Assembly (NCBI RefSeq): GCF_002079055.1
Contig: NC_047490.1
Coordinates: forward strand, 496,001 to 560,000
DNA length: 64,000 nucleotides
From: Saccharomyces paradoxus
Taxonomy: Eukaryota > Ascomycota > Saccharomycetes > Saccharomycetales > Saccharomycetaceae
Reading direction: 5' to 3'
A model generated the notes under the pieces. That model searched no databases. It saw nothing but the letters and a program-made list of their open reading frames with translations, and was not told where the DNA came from. Of the stretch, positions 10,256 through 20,383 are shown piece by piece (position 1 is the first letter of the stretch; every line of letters starts with the position of its first letter). The position numbers and the translations under genes are program-made.

Positions 10256-10852
10256 TCAAAACTTCGCAACGGTTTCATAGAAAGTTTTGCCTTGAATTTC
10301 GTGTACCTGCAGTTCCAAAGCAGAAGGAGATCTTGAACCGTCACTGCCAGCAATGGTCCCTGCACCCCATGGTGAACCACCATGAACTTCATCCATATTA
10401 GTCAATTCGGCAAAAACATTCTTGTAACCTAATGGGACAAAAATGATACCGTGGTGGGCCAAAGTAGACAGAGAGTTCATAATTGTGGCTTCATTACCAC
10501 CACCAGTTCCGGTGGAGACGAAACAACCGGCGACCTTACCATGTAGAGCACCTTTAGCCCACAACCCACCGGTACGGTCCCAGAAAGCCTTCCATTGAGC
10601 AGGGAAGTTACCGAATCTAGTTGGAATACCAAATAAAAAGGCATCATATTCGGTCAATGTATCTTGAGTGGCAATTGGGTAATCTGGCTTTGGGGCACCG
10701 CCAAGGGCCTTGACAACTTCCGGGGACAAAGTTTCCTCCACCTGGTAAATGTCTGCAGAGCCACCGGCGGCTTCAATACCCTTCTTTTCTGCCTCTGCGG
10801 TGGCAGCAACGTGACCATATAGTGTGTAAATGATGATAGCTACTCTTGGCAT
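10256..10852 (-). CDS. PST2: PST2 (YDR032C), flavodoxin-like NAD(P)H:quinone reductase
   Basis: The 198-residue protein is of the WrbA/flavodoxin-like family. It opens [25 protein letters not shown], giving an FMN phosphate-binding loop (YTLYGH in place of SxTGNT), followed by [24 protein letters not shown] and the [11 protein letters not shown] loop. These proteins are quinone reductases that protect against oxidative stress and associate with eisosomes at the plasma membrane; the paralogues are Rfs1 and Ycp4. Codon use looks strongly biased (GGT, GCT, GTC), suggesting high expression. Upstream, a Yap1-type TTACTAA lies at 11112-11118 and an AGGGG stress element at 10876-10880. Confidence 0.95.
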   Translation of the reverse strand: MPRVAIIIYTLYGHVAATAEAEKKGIEAAGGSADIYQVEETLSPEVVKALGGAPKPDYPIATQDTLTEYDAFLFGIPTRFGNFPAQWKAFWDRTGGLWAKGALHGKVAGCFVSTGTGGGNEATIMNSLSTLAHHGIIFVPLGYKNVFAELTNMDEVHGGSPWGAGTIAGSDGSRSPSALELQVHEIQGKTFYETVAKF

Positions 10853-10875
10853 TGTGTTTAATTGGGTTTTTAATT

Positions 10876-11118
10876 AGGGGGGAGGGAGCGATGATTTATT
10901 ATTTATATCTTTCGATGAGATAAATAGTTTTGAGAGGAGGCAAAGAAGTGAGTATGGCTAGAGGCATTGATCGTGTTGCCGCCTGTTGACTTTTATACGC
11001 TTCATTGTCGTTCAGAGAGTAAGTAATCCCAATCGTGCGAAAGGGGTTGCTAACGGAGCCAAGGCTTGTGAATACACTGAGCCGTGGCAGCCCCGCAGGA
11101 TTAATAATTTTTTACTAA
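10876..11118 (-). promoter_or_regulatory. PST2 promoter: STRE-like AGGGG and Yap1-type TTACTAA
   Basis: The stress-response core AGGGG is at 10876-10880, just upstream of the start codon. A canonical Yap1 recognition element, TTACTAA, is at 11112-11118, about 260 bp upstream of the PST2 ATG. PST2 is known to be induced by oxidants in a Yap1-dependent way, so the Yap1 element is credible. The AGGGG is so near the ATG that it may lie in the transcribed leader. Confidence 0.5.
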
Positions 11119-11235
11119 GACAGGCGAGCAGACGGGTAATGGGCCCAGCAAGTGGCAATAGGAGAAAATTAATAATGAATCAGTCAGGATCACAGAAGCT
11201 ACAAACATAATGATCCTCGAGCCCATAATATTTTT

Positions 11236-11246
11236 ATTTACATTTT
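11236..11246 (+). other. Candidate replication-origin ARS consensus match
   Basis: The sequence ATTTACATTTT matches the 11-bp ARS consensus WTTTAYRTTTW at every position and lies in AT-rich, gene-free DNA. S. cerevisiae has an origin (ARS418 by my recollection) in this intergenic region. Perfect matches also occur by chance in yeast intergenic DNA, so function is unproven. Confidence 0.3.
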
Positions 11247-12171
11247 TTCTGCACCACTTGATGTTGGTGGGGAGGGACAAGTAAGGTGCGCGTGCCTGAC
11301 TAAGTTGGGCGCTCATCATTGCGTAAGAGCAAAAGTATGAGTCCAATTGTTTTTAGAGACCAACGGTAGCCGCCTATAAATATCAACTTACCTAGATGTT
11401 TCAAATTACTTTGGCCGTATTATTACTATTGATATATATAATATTTATTAAGGAATATAAAGTATATTATTGATAATTAAAATACTAACGTTTACATCTG
11501 ATAGACGAGTGGTCACGAAGTGTGTTTCCTTACAAATGTTGCAAAAGACGTTTCTTTTTTTCTGCAGGCTACCAGATAGAAGTTGGATTTATTATATGTT
11601 CCTACTGCTTCTTTCTTTTGCCACATTATTTGTTTGTTCGCAAGAAAGGCGACGAAAACCAATAATGAAGGCAAAAATATAAAAGCAAAGAATAAAAAGA
11701 AGGGAAATCGAGCGTTAGAAGTCAAAAGCAATTCAAGAATTAGCCATCGTTTCTGATCATACTGCGCACACTTTCTCCGAATTTGACAGGTGAACATAAC
11801 ACAGTTCGATTTCTTTATGAAAGAGAGCTTTGGTTACATAAAAAACGGCTTTCAGCAAAGTCACTTCCTTGTCAAAATATATTCTTTTTGACGATGTGTT
11901 TCACGCATCGGCGCTCACAGCAATGACATCTCAATTATAGATTTTGCAAAATACGCAAAAGGCGCTTAAGTTAGAATGCCACATTCAAGAGAAAAGATAT
12001 TTTATTGAAGACGCGAGGCGAGAACTTATCAAAGGACAATACGTACTACAAGTGAAACTAATGAAGAATATCAAATACCTTGTGTGCTCGTATTCCCTAA
12101 TTATTTTCTATATTTCACTGCCTCTACAAAAAATAATACACAGAGAAGACCTCTCACTTAGAGCAGTGCAA

Positions 12172-12174
<3 letters not shown>

Positions 12175-12203
<29 letters not shown>
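12175..12203 (+). repeat. Poly(dT) run of 29 bases
   Basis: An uninterrupted run of T spans 12175-12203 in the PST2-MRH1 gap. Long dA:dT tracts exclude nucleosomes and are common in yeast promoters. This one is unusually long and its length probably varies between strains. Confidence 0.9.
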
Positions 12204-12205
<2 letters not shown>

Positions 12206-13880
12206 ATTTAGGCTCCGTATAGGAAGGTAAGAGAAGGAGAACAGCCAGCCTGGGTTCCAAATCATCCTACTTTTTTGGTTTCCACACAGATTGGTTACTC
12301 TGTTTGTTTATTTGTTTTGAAAACGCGGTAGTGCTTTCCATTTCTATGAGCGACTTTTTCGTTTTGGCCCGCCGACATTTGCGCTTTTTTTTGCATGTTG
12401 TCAAACTCTCGGATTATTTAAAAAAGGGTTTTTTGCTCTTCTTGTTCCCATGTACGGATTTCACGGAACAACTACCCCGAAAAAGAAGGACAGCTTTATA
12501 AAAAGACCGTATTAATTTGCTTTATTGGGTAATAACGGGGCATTCGGGACCTACAATCATACGCTAGATGCTGCGTGTAATAATTAACATTGTAAATCCC
12601 TATCTTTTTTTTTTTATATAAGTAGAGTATTTTAAAAAGAGTGAAAGACTAAGTTCATGTAGAAAGAAACGCCCTTTCACTTATTCTCGATCTTGTTTAA
12701 GGGCGGCTTTAGTCTATCATTGCTACACTGCGTAAAAAAAATAGGAGAAATTGGAAGGTATGGGCGTCATACAAGGATGGTAGCTGATTTCACTATACCA
12801 CATTGATTTCCCTTTTCTAACGCTTCCACTTCCACCTTCCTCTCTTCATCGATGGCCTAAGGTAGCATGGTAGCGTCGAAAAAAGGAACACAACAAAACA
12901 AGACACATTGGGTTTAGTTAGATATTATAAGCCTAAGTCTATTAGTTTCTTAACTTTTGTTAGAGTGACGAGAGAAGCAGGTTGATATTAGCTGCCCTTA
13001 AGTAATTTTCTTCTGTTTTAATTCAGTTCAATAAAAGACACTGCCGCCGACCTCACTCCCTTTTTTCTTTCTTTTTCGCCCTCGAGGCAAGGTCGCTTAA
13101 AAAAAAAGTTTAGTCAGATATGCAATCAGTGCACATTATCGAAACTGGAAAGGGGGCAGGATTATATGCATTGATTCTTGAATTCAAAAAGTAATTCAGG
13201 CCAAAATTTACCAAGGATGCAAATGAAGCGAATACTGAACGAATTGTCATGTTATGAATTTTAAACATGCAACTTTCGCTTTTCAATGCTGTTCATCTTA
13301 GCGCTTACCATAAAGAGGAATACGTAATTCAACAACGGAGTTGAAAAAGAAAAATTTTTTTTTAAAATTGTGCCGGTATTGGTGAGGAGACGATGGAGGG
13401 AATTAATAGTTCGAAAGGAAGATGCAACTTGCGAATGTAGTCCGCTTACCAAGAGACCCAAACCTCATCCACTTTACTATTTCTCCTTTGAGAAATATAT
13501 CAGTTTGCGGTAATAGGTAATATGAAAAAGGCAATAAAAAAAGAGATACTTGTCACTATCTCGTCTCCCTTTACCTTTTTTACTTAATCTTCTTCGTCGT
13601 CATCTGTTCCATCCCTTTCCTAGCTCACTCTTCTCCGACTAATTCTTAGTGCAGTAAGCAGAAAAAATAGCGTTTTTTTTCCCTCACCAGGACTTTTTTG
13701 TTAACCGAAAATCGGCATCTCTAGTTTTCCTGGACAAAAAAGGCAAAATGGAAATAAACACTCATACGAATCAGTAAAGATGTAAATAATCGCAGTAACG
13801 ACTGCACAAGGATGTCAGAAAAAGCAGTTTAATCCCAGAATGGTTTTCCAATTTATCACACATAGACATGAAGGGAAATG

Positions 13881-13888
13881 TATAAATA
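13881..13888 (+). promoter_or_regulatory. MRH1 TATA element
   Basis: TATAAATA matches the yeast TATA consensus TATAWAWR and lies about 430 bp upstream of the MRH1 start codon. This would imply a long, AT-rich leader. The distance is inferred from sequence only. Confidence 0.4.
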
Positions 13889-14310
13889 CGGTCTTCGTAA
13901 AACAAAGGATCTCTTCACCCGGTTTCTTCATTTATAAGTAGTGTCTTTTTCGGTAACTTAAGATATTATCCTCATTTCTTTCCCATTTCTCGTTATTCCT
14001 TCTTTTTCCCTTATCAAGTTCTTCTTTTTATTTTATATTAAACTTATTTTAATTCTTAGATCGCTGTCACTATCTTTTGTCCTTATTGTTAAGAAACATT
14101 GCGAAGAAAAAGAATAATAAAAGAAACTCAGAAATAAAAAGTTTCCTCGAACAAAAATATTATTATTTTAATAACTTTTTCTTTCTCTACATCCCAATTT
14201 TTGACCTTATTTTAACATTAATTTTTTGCTTTAATTTTAACTAATACCTAATTTTCACCTAATATCTAATTCTCTTCCTTTAACCCACGGAACAAAGAAG
14301 AAAAATAACA

Positions 14311-15273
14311 ATGTCTACCTTTGAAACTTTAATTAAAAGAGGTGGTAACGAAGCCATCAAGATCAACCCTCCAACCGGTGCGGATTTCCACATCACTAGT
14401 CGTGGTTCCGATTGGTTCTGGACATGTTTCTGTTGTTACCTATTATTCGGTTTAATTTTAACATTCTTAATGTTCAGAAAACCAGTCAATGACAGATTCT
14501 TTTACCTTACCGGTATTGCTCCAAACTTTTTCATGTGTATCGCTTACTTCACCATGGCCTCTAACTTAGGTTGGATTCCTGTCAGGGCTAAGTACAACCA
14601 TGTCCAAACTTCTACTCAAAAAGAACATCCAGGTTATAGACAAATCTTCTACTCTAGATACGTTGGTTGGTTCTTAGCTTTGCCATGGCCAATTATTCAA
14701 ATCTGTATGCTAGCTGGTACTCCATTTTGGCAAATGGCTTTCAATGTTTGCATTACTGAATTCTTCACTGTTTGTTGGTTGATTGCTGCTTGTGTTCACT
14801 CGACCTACAAATGGGGTTACTACACCATCGGTCTTGGTGCTGCTATTGTCGTTAGTATTAGTGTTATGACCACCAGTTACAACTTGGTGAAACAAAGAGA
14901 TAACGATATCAGATTGACATTCCTTGTTTTCTTCTGCATTATTATGTTCTTGTGGATTATTGCCTACCCAACTTGTTTCGGTATCACCGACGGTGGTAAC
15001 GTTTTGCAACCAGATTCTGCCGGTATTTTCTATGGTATCATTGATCTTATTTTGATGTGTTTTATTCCAACCTTATTGGTCCCAATTGCCAACCACTTCG
15101 GTGCTGACAAATTAGGATACCACTTTGGACCTAGTGATGCCGAAGCAGTGATGGCTCCAAAAGCTCCAGTTGCTAGCCCAAGACCAGCTGCCACACCAAA
15201 ATTGGGTAAGGACAAGAAGAAGAAGTCTAAGAAGAGCAAGAAATCTAAGAAGTCCAAGAAGTCTGAAGAATAG
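14311..15273 (+). CDS. MRH1: MRH1 (YDR033W), rhodopsin-like seven-helix plasma-membrane protein
   Basis: The 320-residue protein has about seven hydrophobic helices between residues 30 and 270. It ends in a lysine/serine tail made of KKSKKSKKSKKS repeats. It belongs to the Hsp30/Yro2/Mrh1 group of fungal opsin-related proteins. The seventh helix (GIFYGIIDLILMCFIPTLLV) has no lysine, so the Schiff-base residue that holds retinal in true microbial rhodopsins is absent. This agrees with the known non-photosensory status of the group. Mrh1 is abundant in the plasma membrane, and the strong codon bias here suits an abundant protein. It converges with LYS14. Confidence 0.95.
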   Translation: MSTFETLIKRGGNEAIKINPPTGADFHITSRGSDWFWTCFCCYLLFGLILTFLMFRKPVNDRFFYLTGIAPNFFMCIAYFTMASNLGWIPVRAKYNHVQTSTQKEHPGYRQIFYSRYVGWFLALPWPIIQICMLAGTPFWQMAFNVCITEFFTVCWLIAACVHSTYKWGYYTIGLGAAIVVSISVMTTSYNLVKQRDNDIRLTFLVFFCIIMFLWIIAYPTCFGITDGGNVLQPDSAGIFYGIIDLILMCFIPTLLVPIANHFGADKLGYHFGPSDAEAVMAPKAPVASPRPAATPKLGKDKKKKSKKSKKSKKSKKSEE

Positions 15274-15903
15274 GCCAATCGTCATGTCAATTTATGTGCT
15301 CTTTTCTTCTTTCTTCCGATCATCTTTGAAGAATTTTCTACTTCAAGCCATTCCTATAAATGGATAAAACTGTCTCTATTGATTATTTGACAAGATTATT
15401 TTACTCCATCTTCAACTTTTATCATCTTTTATTTTATTTTCCTGACGTTTCACTATTTTCGTTCGTTAAATTGTCACCATTTCTTGTCGAATTTTTATTT
15501 TCTATCATAAAGTGCAATTCTAGACTCATTTTTTAATATAATGGATCCATTCAATCCATTTCGTCAAGCAATTATGCTGTCACAACAGTATTTTGCTCAG
15601 TGCATTTTGATCAAGAAACGTATAGTTGATGATTAGAAACGAGCTTTTTTATACCCATCGTCATCTATATATATATTTGTATCACTTTAATAGTTATTTT
15701 AATATTTGATAACAAACCTTTCTAATAGTATTTTTATGGAAGGTTTCGTTTTGGAGCAAAAAAGAAAGCTGAAGGCACGGTTCCTGCTTTGTCACAGCAT
15801 TCTGAAAAAAAAAATAATTCTCGGACTTTTAATGTGTCAGTGTAACTTTCCGTACACAATTTATAAATCTATAAACAGGCAAAATTATTATGTGAAAAGA
15901 CGA
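15274..15903. other. MRH1-LYS14 convergent 3' region
   Basis: This 630-bp AT-rich gap lies between two convergent stop codons. It holds the two 3' ends. A 69-codon plus frame at 15706-15915 is unsupported. I see no RNA gene or repeat. Confidence 0.4.
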
Positions 15904-18240
15904 CTACCATGTTAGGACGTCTTGTTCTTCCAACCTGTAATTTTGATTTTTACCATACCAGACCTTCTCTAGCCTGTTAAGATTATGTTCTGTGAGTCGT
16001 TGGAATTTTCCACCATTAATCTTATAGTATCTTTTAACAATCGCTCTTGTTTCTTCGTCCATTGCATTTAAACCAGCTATCAATACAGCAAAATTACTAT
16101 AACAAGTCCTCGAATTTTGCGGCGGTGAGTCACTATCTAAAAATTTAAAAAAAGACATGATTTTTTTGACCACTTGTTGAATGGTACTTGATTCTTTCGG
16201 CATACCTAAAAGCTTCAATAATACAATCAACAAAAAAGATAAAACTTGTGTTTGATGAGAAATATCATACCAACTGATGGCAATTTCTTCACCATTCTTC
16301 AATTTCACCATATCGATGGCATTATCATGAATATTACTAATTCTAGGGTGTGATTGATTGTCTGAAGGTATGATACCCGATTTGTCAATAAATTCGTAAT
16401 CTAATTGCTTGTCAATTTCCACAAGAATTTTCTGGGTATTGAAATATGATATCTGATCTTTGAACTTTTCCGATGAAGTTTGAGATGATAAAAGCAAATA
16501 GTCTAATTTCTTGGTGAACAAACCTTTTTCTTTTGAGAAATAGCTTTTTTCGGTGGACCTGATTATATTGAGTGATTTGAAGACCTCTTTGATGACAAGA
16601 TCGAAATCTTCTTTATGCCCTCTTAAAAGGTTGAATTCATTTAATGGAGTCATAATATTTAGGAATTTTAATGAGTCAACATATTGGTAATCATATGGAT
16701 CAAAAATCGCATCAAGGTCATTATTATCAATTAGAGATCCGCCGAATACTGTACTTATACTGGCAAATGTTTCCATAACTTTAAACCAACATTTTGCAAC
16801 GTTCAGGACTTTTGAGGAGTTCCCGGCGCTAATTTTTTTAAAAAGGTCAGTGACACCTTTTAGGTGAGACCTCCATTGGGAGTTCATAGAATAAATACAA
16901 TCCCACGCAAGCATGATTACTGTTAGAATGATAGGTTCTATTCTATTTAAAACGTTTGACTCATTCTTGAATTGTTCCCCCAATAAACTTAGACAATGTG
17001 ACAAATACGCACAATAATTCCGCTCATCTTCCAAGTTATTAGACTTTCTATACGCTATAGATGCTCCTGTTGCTAAAATGGCAGATAAAAGATAGGCCTC
17101 GTTTTTAGCGAATGAAAGCAAGATATCTCTTAACGGGTTTCCTTGGTTTTGAAAAAAAGGCGCAATTGAGTCTAAGCAATCGTAGTAAAATATCTTTAGA
17201 TACTTATCGTGAATGCCGCCTAGTTTGAAAGAGCTTAGTTTTGTGTTAAAAGTTATTACATTATTCACCAGAAAGGATATAGGTACGCTACTGTTCGCAT
17301 TCGGAGCAGGCAAGAGTTCAGGAATGTCTAAATCGGGTAAATCTAATCCTTTCAGTTCTTCATTCAATAAATAAGAGTCATGAAGTTTCATATTAACCAT
17401 ATCATTCAAGTTTTGCATTAGCAAATTAACATCATATCCATCCATTGTGGTGGTAAGGTCAAAGTTTGGAATCTCTAGGGATTCTATTTCATCCAGAGGT
17501 ACGCTCTTAGCACTATCTTTAATCTGCTTGGTGTCCGTAGTATCATCATCTAAATTTGATCGTACTGCTATTTTTTTCTCAGCCTTGCACGACGAATGCT
17601 GACGCTTGCGATCATTGTGATGATCGTTATCAAGACTAGCACCGTGCTTCTTGAATTCCTTTACTCTTGAAGCGTTGGAGGTTCTTCTTTTCTTATTTTT
17701 TGGGTTTAAAACGTAAACACACTGACGATTCAATCTTGCACACTGCCAACAGGTCGGTTTGGTTTCATCACATTTCATTCTTCTTCTCTTACACTCAGAG
17801 CACCCATTTCTGGAATACTTCCGTTTGACCGTATTTCCCTTCTTGTCCGTAACAGTTGAAGTTACAGCAGAATTCGGTGTTAAGGAAGAGCGTCCATTAT
17901 CATCTTTTTGTGAGGTAGTGGAATGGCCTGCATTTCCATCACTGCTGTCGTTACTATTTGTGGTCGATTCTACATTTTCGCCTGCTATATTCGAATTTGA
18001 CGGTGAGGTCATCTGTTTATGATTAAAAATGCCACCTAAAGAACCTGCTCTAGCATTTAAAAATGATAAGGAGGGTAGATTATTTTTTGGTTCAAAGCAG
18101 CTAGCCGAAGTTCCACTATTTGTGAACGATGAACCACTGTCTAGTGAAGCTGGAGAAAGATAACTACCCGGTGGGGACAAAACCTTAACAAGTTCTTTAT
18201 CTTCTGGAGAATTTTCATCCAAATTGACAGATTCGAACAT
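15904..18240 (-). CDS. LYS14: LYS14 (YDR034C), Zn2Cys6 activator of lysine biosynthesis
   Basis: The 778-residue protein has a binuclear zinc cluster at residues 147-174 (cysteines 147, 150, 157, 164, 167 and 174) followed by a basic linker (NPKNKKRRTSNASRVKEFKK). The rest is the long helical regulatory region of fungal zinc-cluster activators. Lys14 activates LYS genes (LYS1, LYS2, LYS4, LYS9, LYS20, LYS21) with alpha-aminoadipate semialdehyde as co-inducer. Its length is slightly below the roughly 790 I recall for S. cerevisiae, with the difference likely in the low-complexity N-terminus. Position between MRH1 and the tRNA-Leu region supports the call. Confidence 0.93.
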   Translation of the reverse strand: MFESVNLDENSPEDKELVKVLSPPGSYLSPASLDSGSSFTNSGTSASCFEPKNNLPSLSFLNARAGSLGGIFNHKQMTSPSNSNIAGENVESTTNSNDSSDGNAGHSTTSQKDDNGRSSLTPNSAVTSTVTDKKGNTVKRKYSRNGCSECKRRRMKCDETKPTCWQCARLNRQCVYVLNPKNKKRRTSNASRVKEFKKHGASLDNDHHNDRKRQHSSCKAEKKIAVRSNLDDDTTDTKQIKDSAKSVPLDEIESLEIPNFDLTTTMDGYDVNLLMQNLNDMVNMKLHDSYLLNEELKGLDLPDLDIPELLPAPNANSSVPISFLVNNVITFNTKLSSFKLGGIHDKYLKIFYYDCLDSIAPFFQNQGNPLRDILLSFAKNEAYLLSAILATGASIAYRKSNNLEDERNYCAYLSHCLSLLGEQFKNESNVLNRIEPIILTVIMLAWDCIYSMNSQWRSHLKGVTDLFKKISAGNSSKVLNVAKCWFKVMETFASISTVFGGSLIDNNDLDAIFDPYDYQYVDSLKFLNIMTPLNEFNLLRGHKEDFDLVIKEVFKSLNIIRSTEKSYFSKEKGLFTKKLDYLLLSSQTSSEKFKDQISYFNTQKILVEIDKQLDYEFIDKSGIIPSDNQSHPRISNIHDNAIDMVKLKNGEEIAISWYDISHQTQVLSFLLIVLLKLLGMPKESSTIQQVVKKIMSFFKFLDSDSPPQNSRTCYSNFAVLIAGLNAMDEETRAIVKRYYKINGGKFQRLTEHNLNRLEKVWYGKNQNYRLEEQDVLTW

Positions 18241-18549
18241 TATTGCCAGAAAAGAGATCTTATACCAAAATGATGGGAGAGGGAAGAAACAGGGGGGATC
18301 AGGACTAAAAAGGAAAATTTATCTAGCAACGTTCACAGCAATTCCTGTAGCTACGTGATGACCTCTGCTGTGCTTTTCTTATTCGCCTTGACCGAAGTGA
18401 TGCAGAACAATGAACATTCTAACCGGCCTATGATCATGGTTTTGAAATTCCTCAGGAAATTTTTCCACTGTCATTTCATCCAGTTCAGTCACGTCGCTTC
18501 ACCGTAATTAATGATGTGTAACTCGGCGCGCTGAACTCATGGCTAAAAT
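18241..18549. promoter_or_regulatory. LYS14 upstream region
   Basis: About 310 bp upstream of LYS14 before the first LTR relic. I recognise no certain factor site and no gene. Confidence 0.35.
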
Positions 18550-19044
18550 ATCGTTTTATACATCTTATGCTTTAAGGGTTGTTTTATCACATTATTAATC
18601 TTCTTCGCGTTCCAGTTCTACCAGATTCGATGGCTGTTTCTCATCATTTGTGTCATCTTCTTACATCCTATATAATATGATAGTAAGATGAATACTAGTT
18701 GATTGAGAATTGGGTGAATAATTAGATAATTGTTGGAATTCCATTGTTACTAAAGGCTATAATATTAGGTTGTACAGAATATACTAGAAGTTTTCCTCGA
18801 GGATATAGGAATCCACAAAAGGGAATCGATAGTTCTACATGGTGTTATTACTTTATCTTCTTTCCTTTTATACGTTGTCATTCATTTTCCTATTACATTA
18901 TCAATCCTTGCATTTCAGCTTCCATTAGATTGGATGACTGTTTCTCGATCTTTATGCCATCCTCTTACACCACATGTGATAATATAATACTAAATAGATA
19001 TTAGAATTTCATTCCAACAAGACGATAGTTAATTTATTCCCACA
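18550..19044 (-). mobile_element. Old delta-type (Ty1/Ty2 family) solo LTR, split by a younger LTR
   Basis: The flanks 18550-18703 and 19020-19044 resemble, on the minus strand, the two parts of a Ty1/Ty2-type delta LTR. They read continuously into each other once the inserted element at 18704-19019 is set aside. The left boundary is approximate. The relic is clearly diverged and therefore the older of the two. No internal Ty coding sequence is attached. It lies upstream of tRNA-Leu, the usual target zone for Ty1-like integration. Confidence 0.65.
18704..19019 (-). mobile_element. Delta-like solo LTR nested in an older LTR
   Basis: This 316-bp LTR has TG...CA-type ends: on the minus strand it begins TGTTGGAATG and ends near TCTCA. 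It is very similar to the copies at 19893-20211 and 62067-62384, so the three belong to one Ty1/Ty2-like subfamily. It sits inside an older delta-type relic. I see no matching 5-bp duplication at its two edges. About 190 bp separate it from tRNA-Leu. No internal Ty gene remains, so it is a solo LTR. Confidence 0.8.
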
Positions 19045-19211
19045 AAATCATGGAGGACCATCTTATAATTATGTCCTTTTTTTAAAGGTCATATTGATCT
19101 ATGAGAAAAGTACAATCTTCATCGGAGTCATTTGTTCTTCAAATGTTCTTTCTAGGCCTTGTTCCAGGAATTAATAGTAGTGGAGCCTGAAAAACAGGCA
19201 AGCAATTTTGT

Positions 19212-19295
19212 GGAGGGTTGGCCGAGTGGTCTAAGGCGGCAGACTTAAGATCTGTTGGACGGTTGTCCGCGCGAGTTCGAACCTCGCATCCTTCA
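19212..19295 (+). tRNA. tL(UAA): tRNA-Leu (anticodon UAA)
   Basis: An 84-nt class II tRNA with acceptor strands GGAGGGT/ATCCTTC and discriminator A. It has an A box in TGGCCGAGTGG, an anticodon loop CTTAAGA (anticodon TAA), a long variable arm and a B box GTTCGAACC. No intron is present. A T-rich Pol III terminator follows (CTTTTCTTTTTC). LTR relics lie just upstream, as is typical for Pol III genes in yeast. Confidence 0.96.
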
Positions 19296-19464
19296 TTATC
19301 TTTTCTTTTTCTTCCATCGATCTTCGATGTTGGATAATTTTTGTATCATTTTGTTTCAAGTAAAACTTTCTTTGCCTTATTCACAAAGGCAGCATGGAAT
19401 ATCCACGTATATAGAATTGTAGAATATGTGTCTTTACTAGCTCTTAGAAATAAACTACAATATC

Positions 19465-19816
19465 TGGTGGAATAAGAATCAACTACCATCTATCCACAAG
19501 TATTCTTATTACTGATATACTATCATATACGGCGCCTATGAGACTTCTTAAATTATGACAACAGTGTATTTAGGTCCAGACTTTCATAAAGTTTAGTAAA
19601 ATCTGAATGCAAGAATCAATAATATAGTAGGAATAATGGATGACAATGTATAAAAGAAAAGAAGAAAAAGCATCATACCATACAGCATTATTGCTTCCTT
19701 CTTTGGGACTCCTATATCTTCGGGAATAACCACTAGTATATTTGGTGTACCTATTAATAGAGCCTTTTTACAATAGTGGATTTCCAACGATCATCTCATT
19801 TTTCACCTGTGTCTCA
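19465..19816 (+). mobile_element. Ancient delta-type solo LTR
   Basis: This region of about 352 bp aligns by eye, in plus orientation, with the whole length of a Ty1/Ty2 delta LTR, from a TGGTGGAATA-like start to a terminal TCTCA. It is far more diverged than the neighbouring copies. The 5 bp on each side (ATATC and ATATT) match at four of five positions, consistent with a decayed target-site duplication. No internal Ty sequence follows. It lies between tRNA-Leu and tRNA-Gln. Confidence 0.65.
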
Positions 19817-19892
19817 ATATTAAACCTACGGTAAATCACCGAAATTTCTGTTATTCTTCGAGCATGTATCAGAAAAGCTTTCTATATTTCTT

Positions 19893-20211
19893 AACAAATT
19901 ATGTGACTAATCGGATAATTGTTGGGATTCCATTGTTGCTAAAGGCTATAATATTAGGTTGTACAGAATATACTAGAAGTTCTCCTCGAGGATATTGGAA
20001 TCCACAAAAGGGAATCGATAGTTCTACATAGTGTTATTACTTTATCTTCTTTCGTTTTATACGTTGTCATTCATTTTCCTATTACATTATCAATCCTCGC
20101 GTCTCAGCTTCCATTAGATTGGATGACTGTTTCTCAATCTTTATGCCATCCTCTTACACCGCATGTGATAATATACTACTAAATAGATGATATTAGAATT
20201 TCATTCCAACA
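19893..20211 (-). mobile_element. Delta-like solo LTR upstream of tRNA-Gln
   Basis: About 319 bp, minus orientation, of the same subfamily as 18704-19019 and 62067-62384. It ends about 100 bp upstream of tRNA-Gln, within the normal Ty1 integration window. The left edge is approximate and no clear target-site duplication is visible. No internal Ty genes remain. Confidence 0.8.
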
Positions 20212-20311
20212 AATGTCAGATTCACGACTTGCGACATGAATATTTTGTGGGGTTTAATTAAAGATTTACCGTGAGAGAGGTATTGAAAAGAAAAGCAATC
20301 GTCCATTCTAG

Positions 20312-20383
20312 GGTCCTATAGTGTAGTGGTTATCACTTTCGGTTTTGATCCGGACAACCCCGGTTCGAATCCGGGTAGGACCT
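20312..20383 (+). tRNA. tQ(UUG): tRNA-Gln (anticodon UUG)
   Basis: A 72-nt tRNA with acceptor pairs GGTCCTA/TAGGACC, A box TAGTGTAGTGG, anticodon loop TTTTGAT (TTG) and B box GGTTCGAATCC. There is no intron. A T-run terminator (TTTTT) follows directly. Confidence 0.96.

Larger units (their letters stand above)
10853..14310. other. 3.46-kb gene-free region between PST2 and MRH1
   Basis: No convincing protein gene, tRNA or snoRNA was found here. Short frames (for example 11944-12222 and 12304-12501) are low-complexity or Phe/Leu-rich and look like chance. The left few hundred bases belong to the PST2 promoter. The right part carries the MRH1 promoter, with a consensus TATA element TATAAATA at 13881-13888 and a pyrimidine-rich leader of about 400 bp. 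A 29-base T run lies at 12175-12203 and a perfect 11-bp ARS consensus match at 11236-11246. The same gap exists in S. cerevisiae as I recall. Confidence 0.5.
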
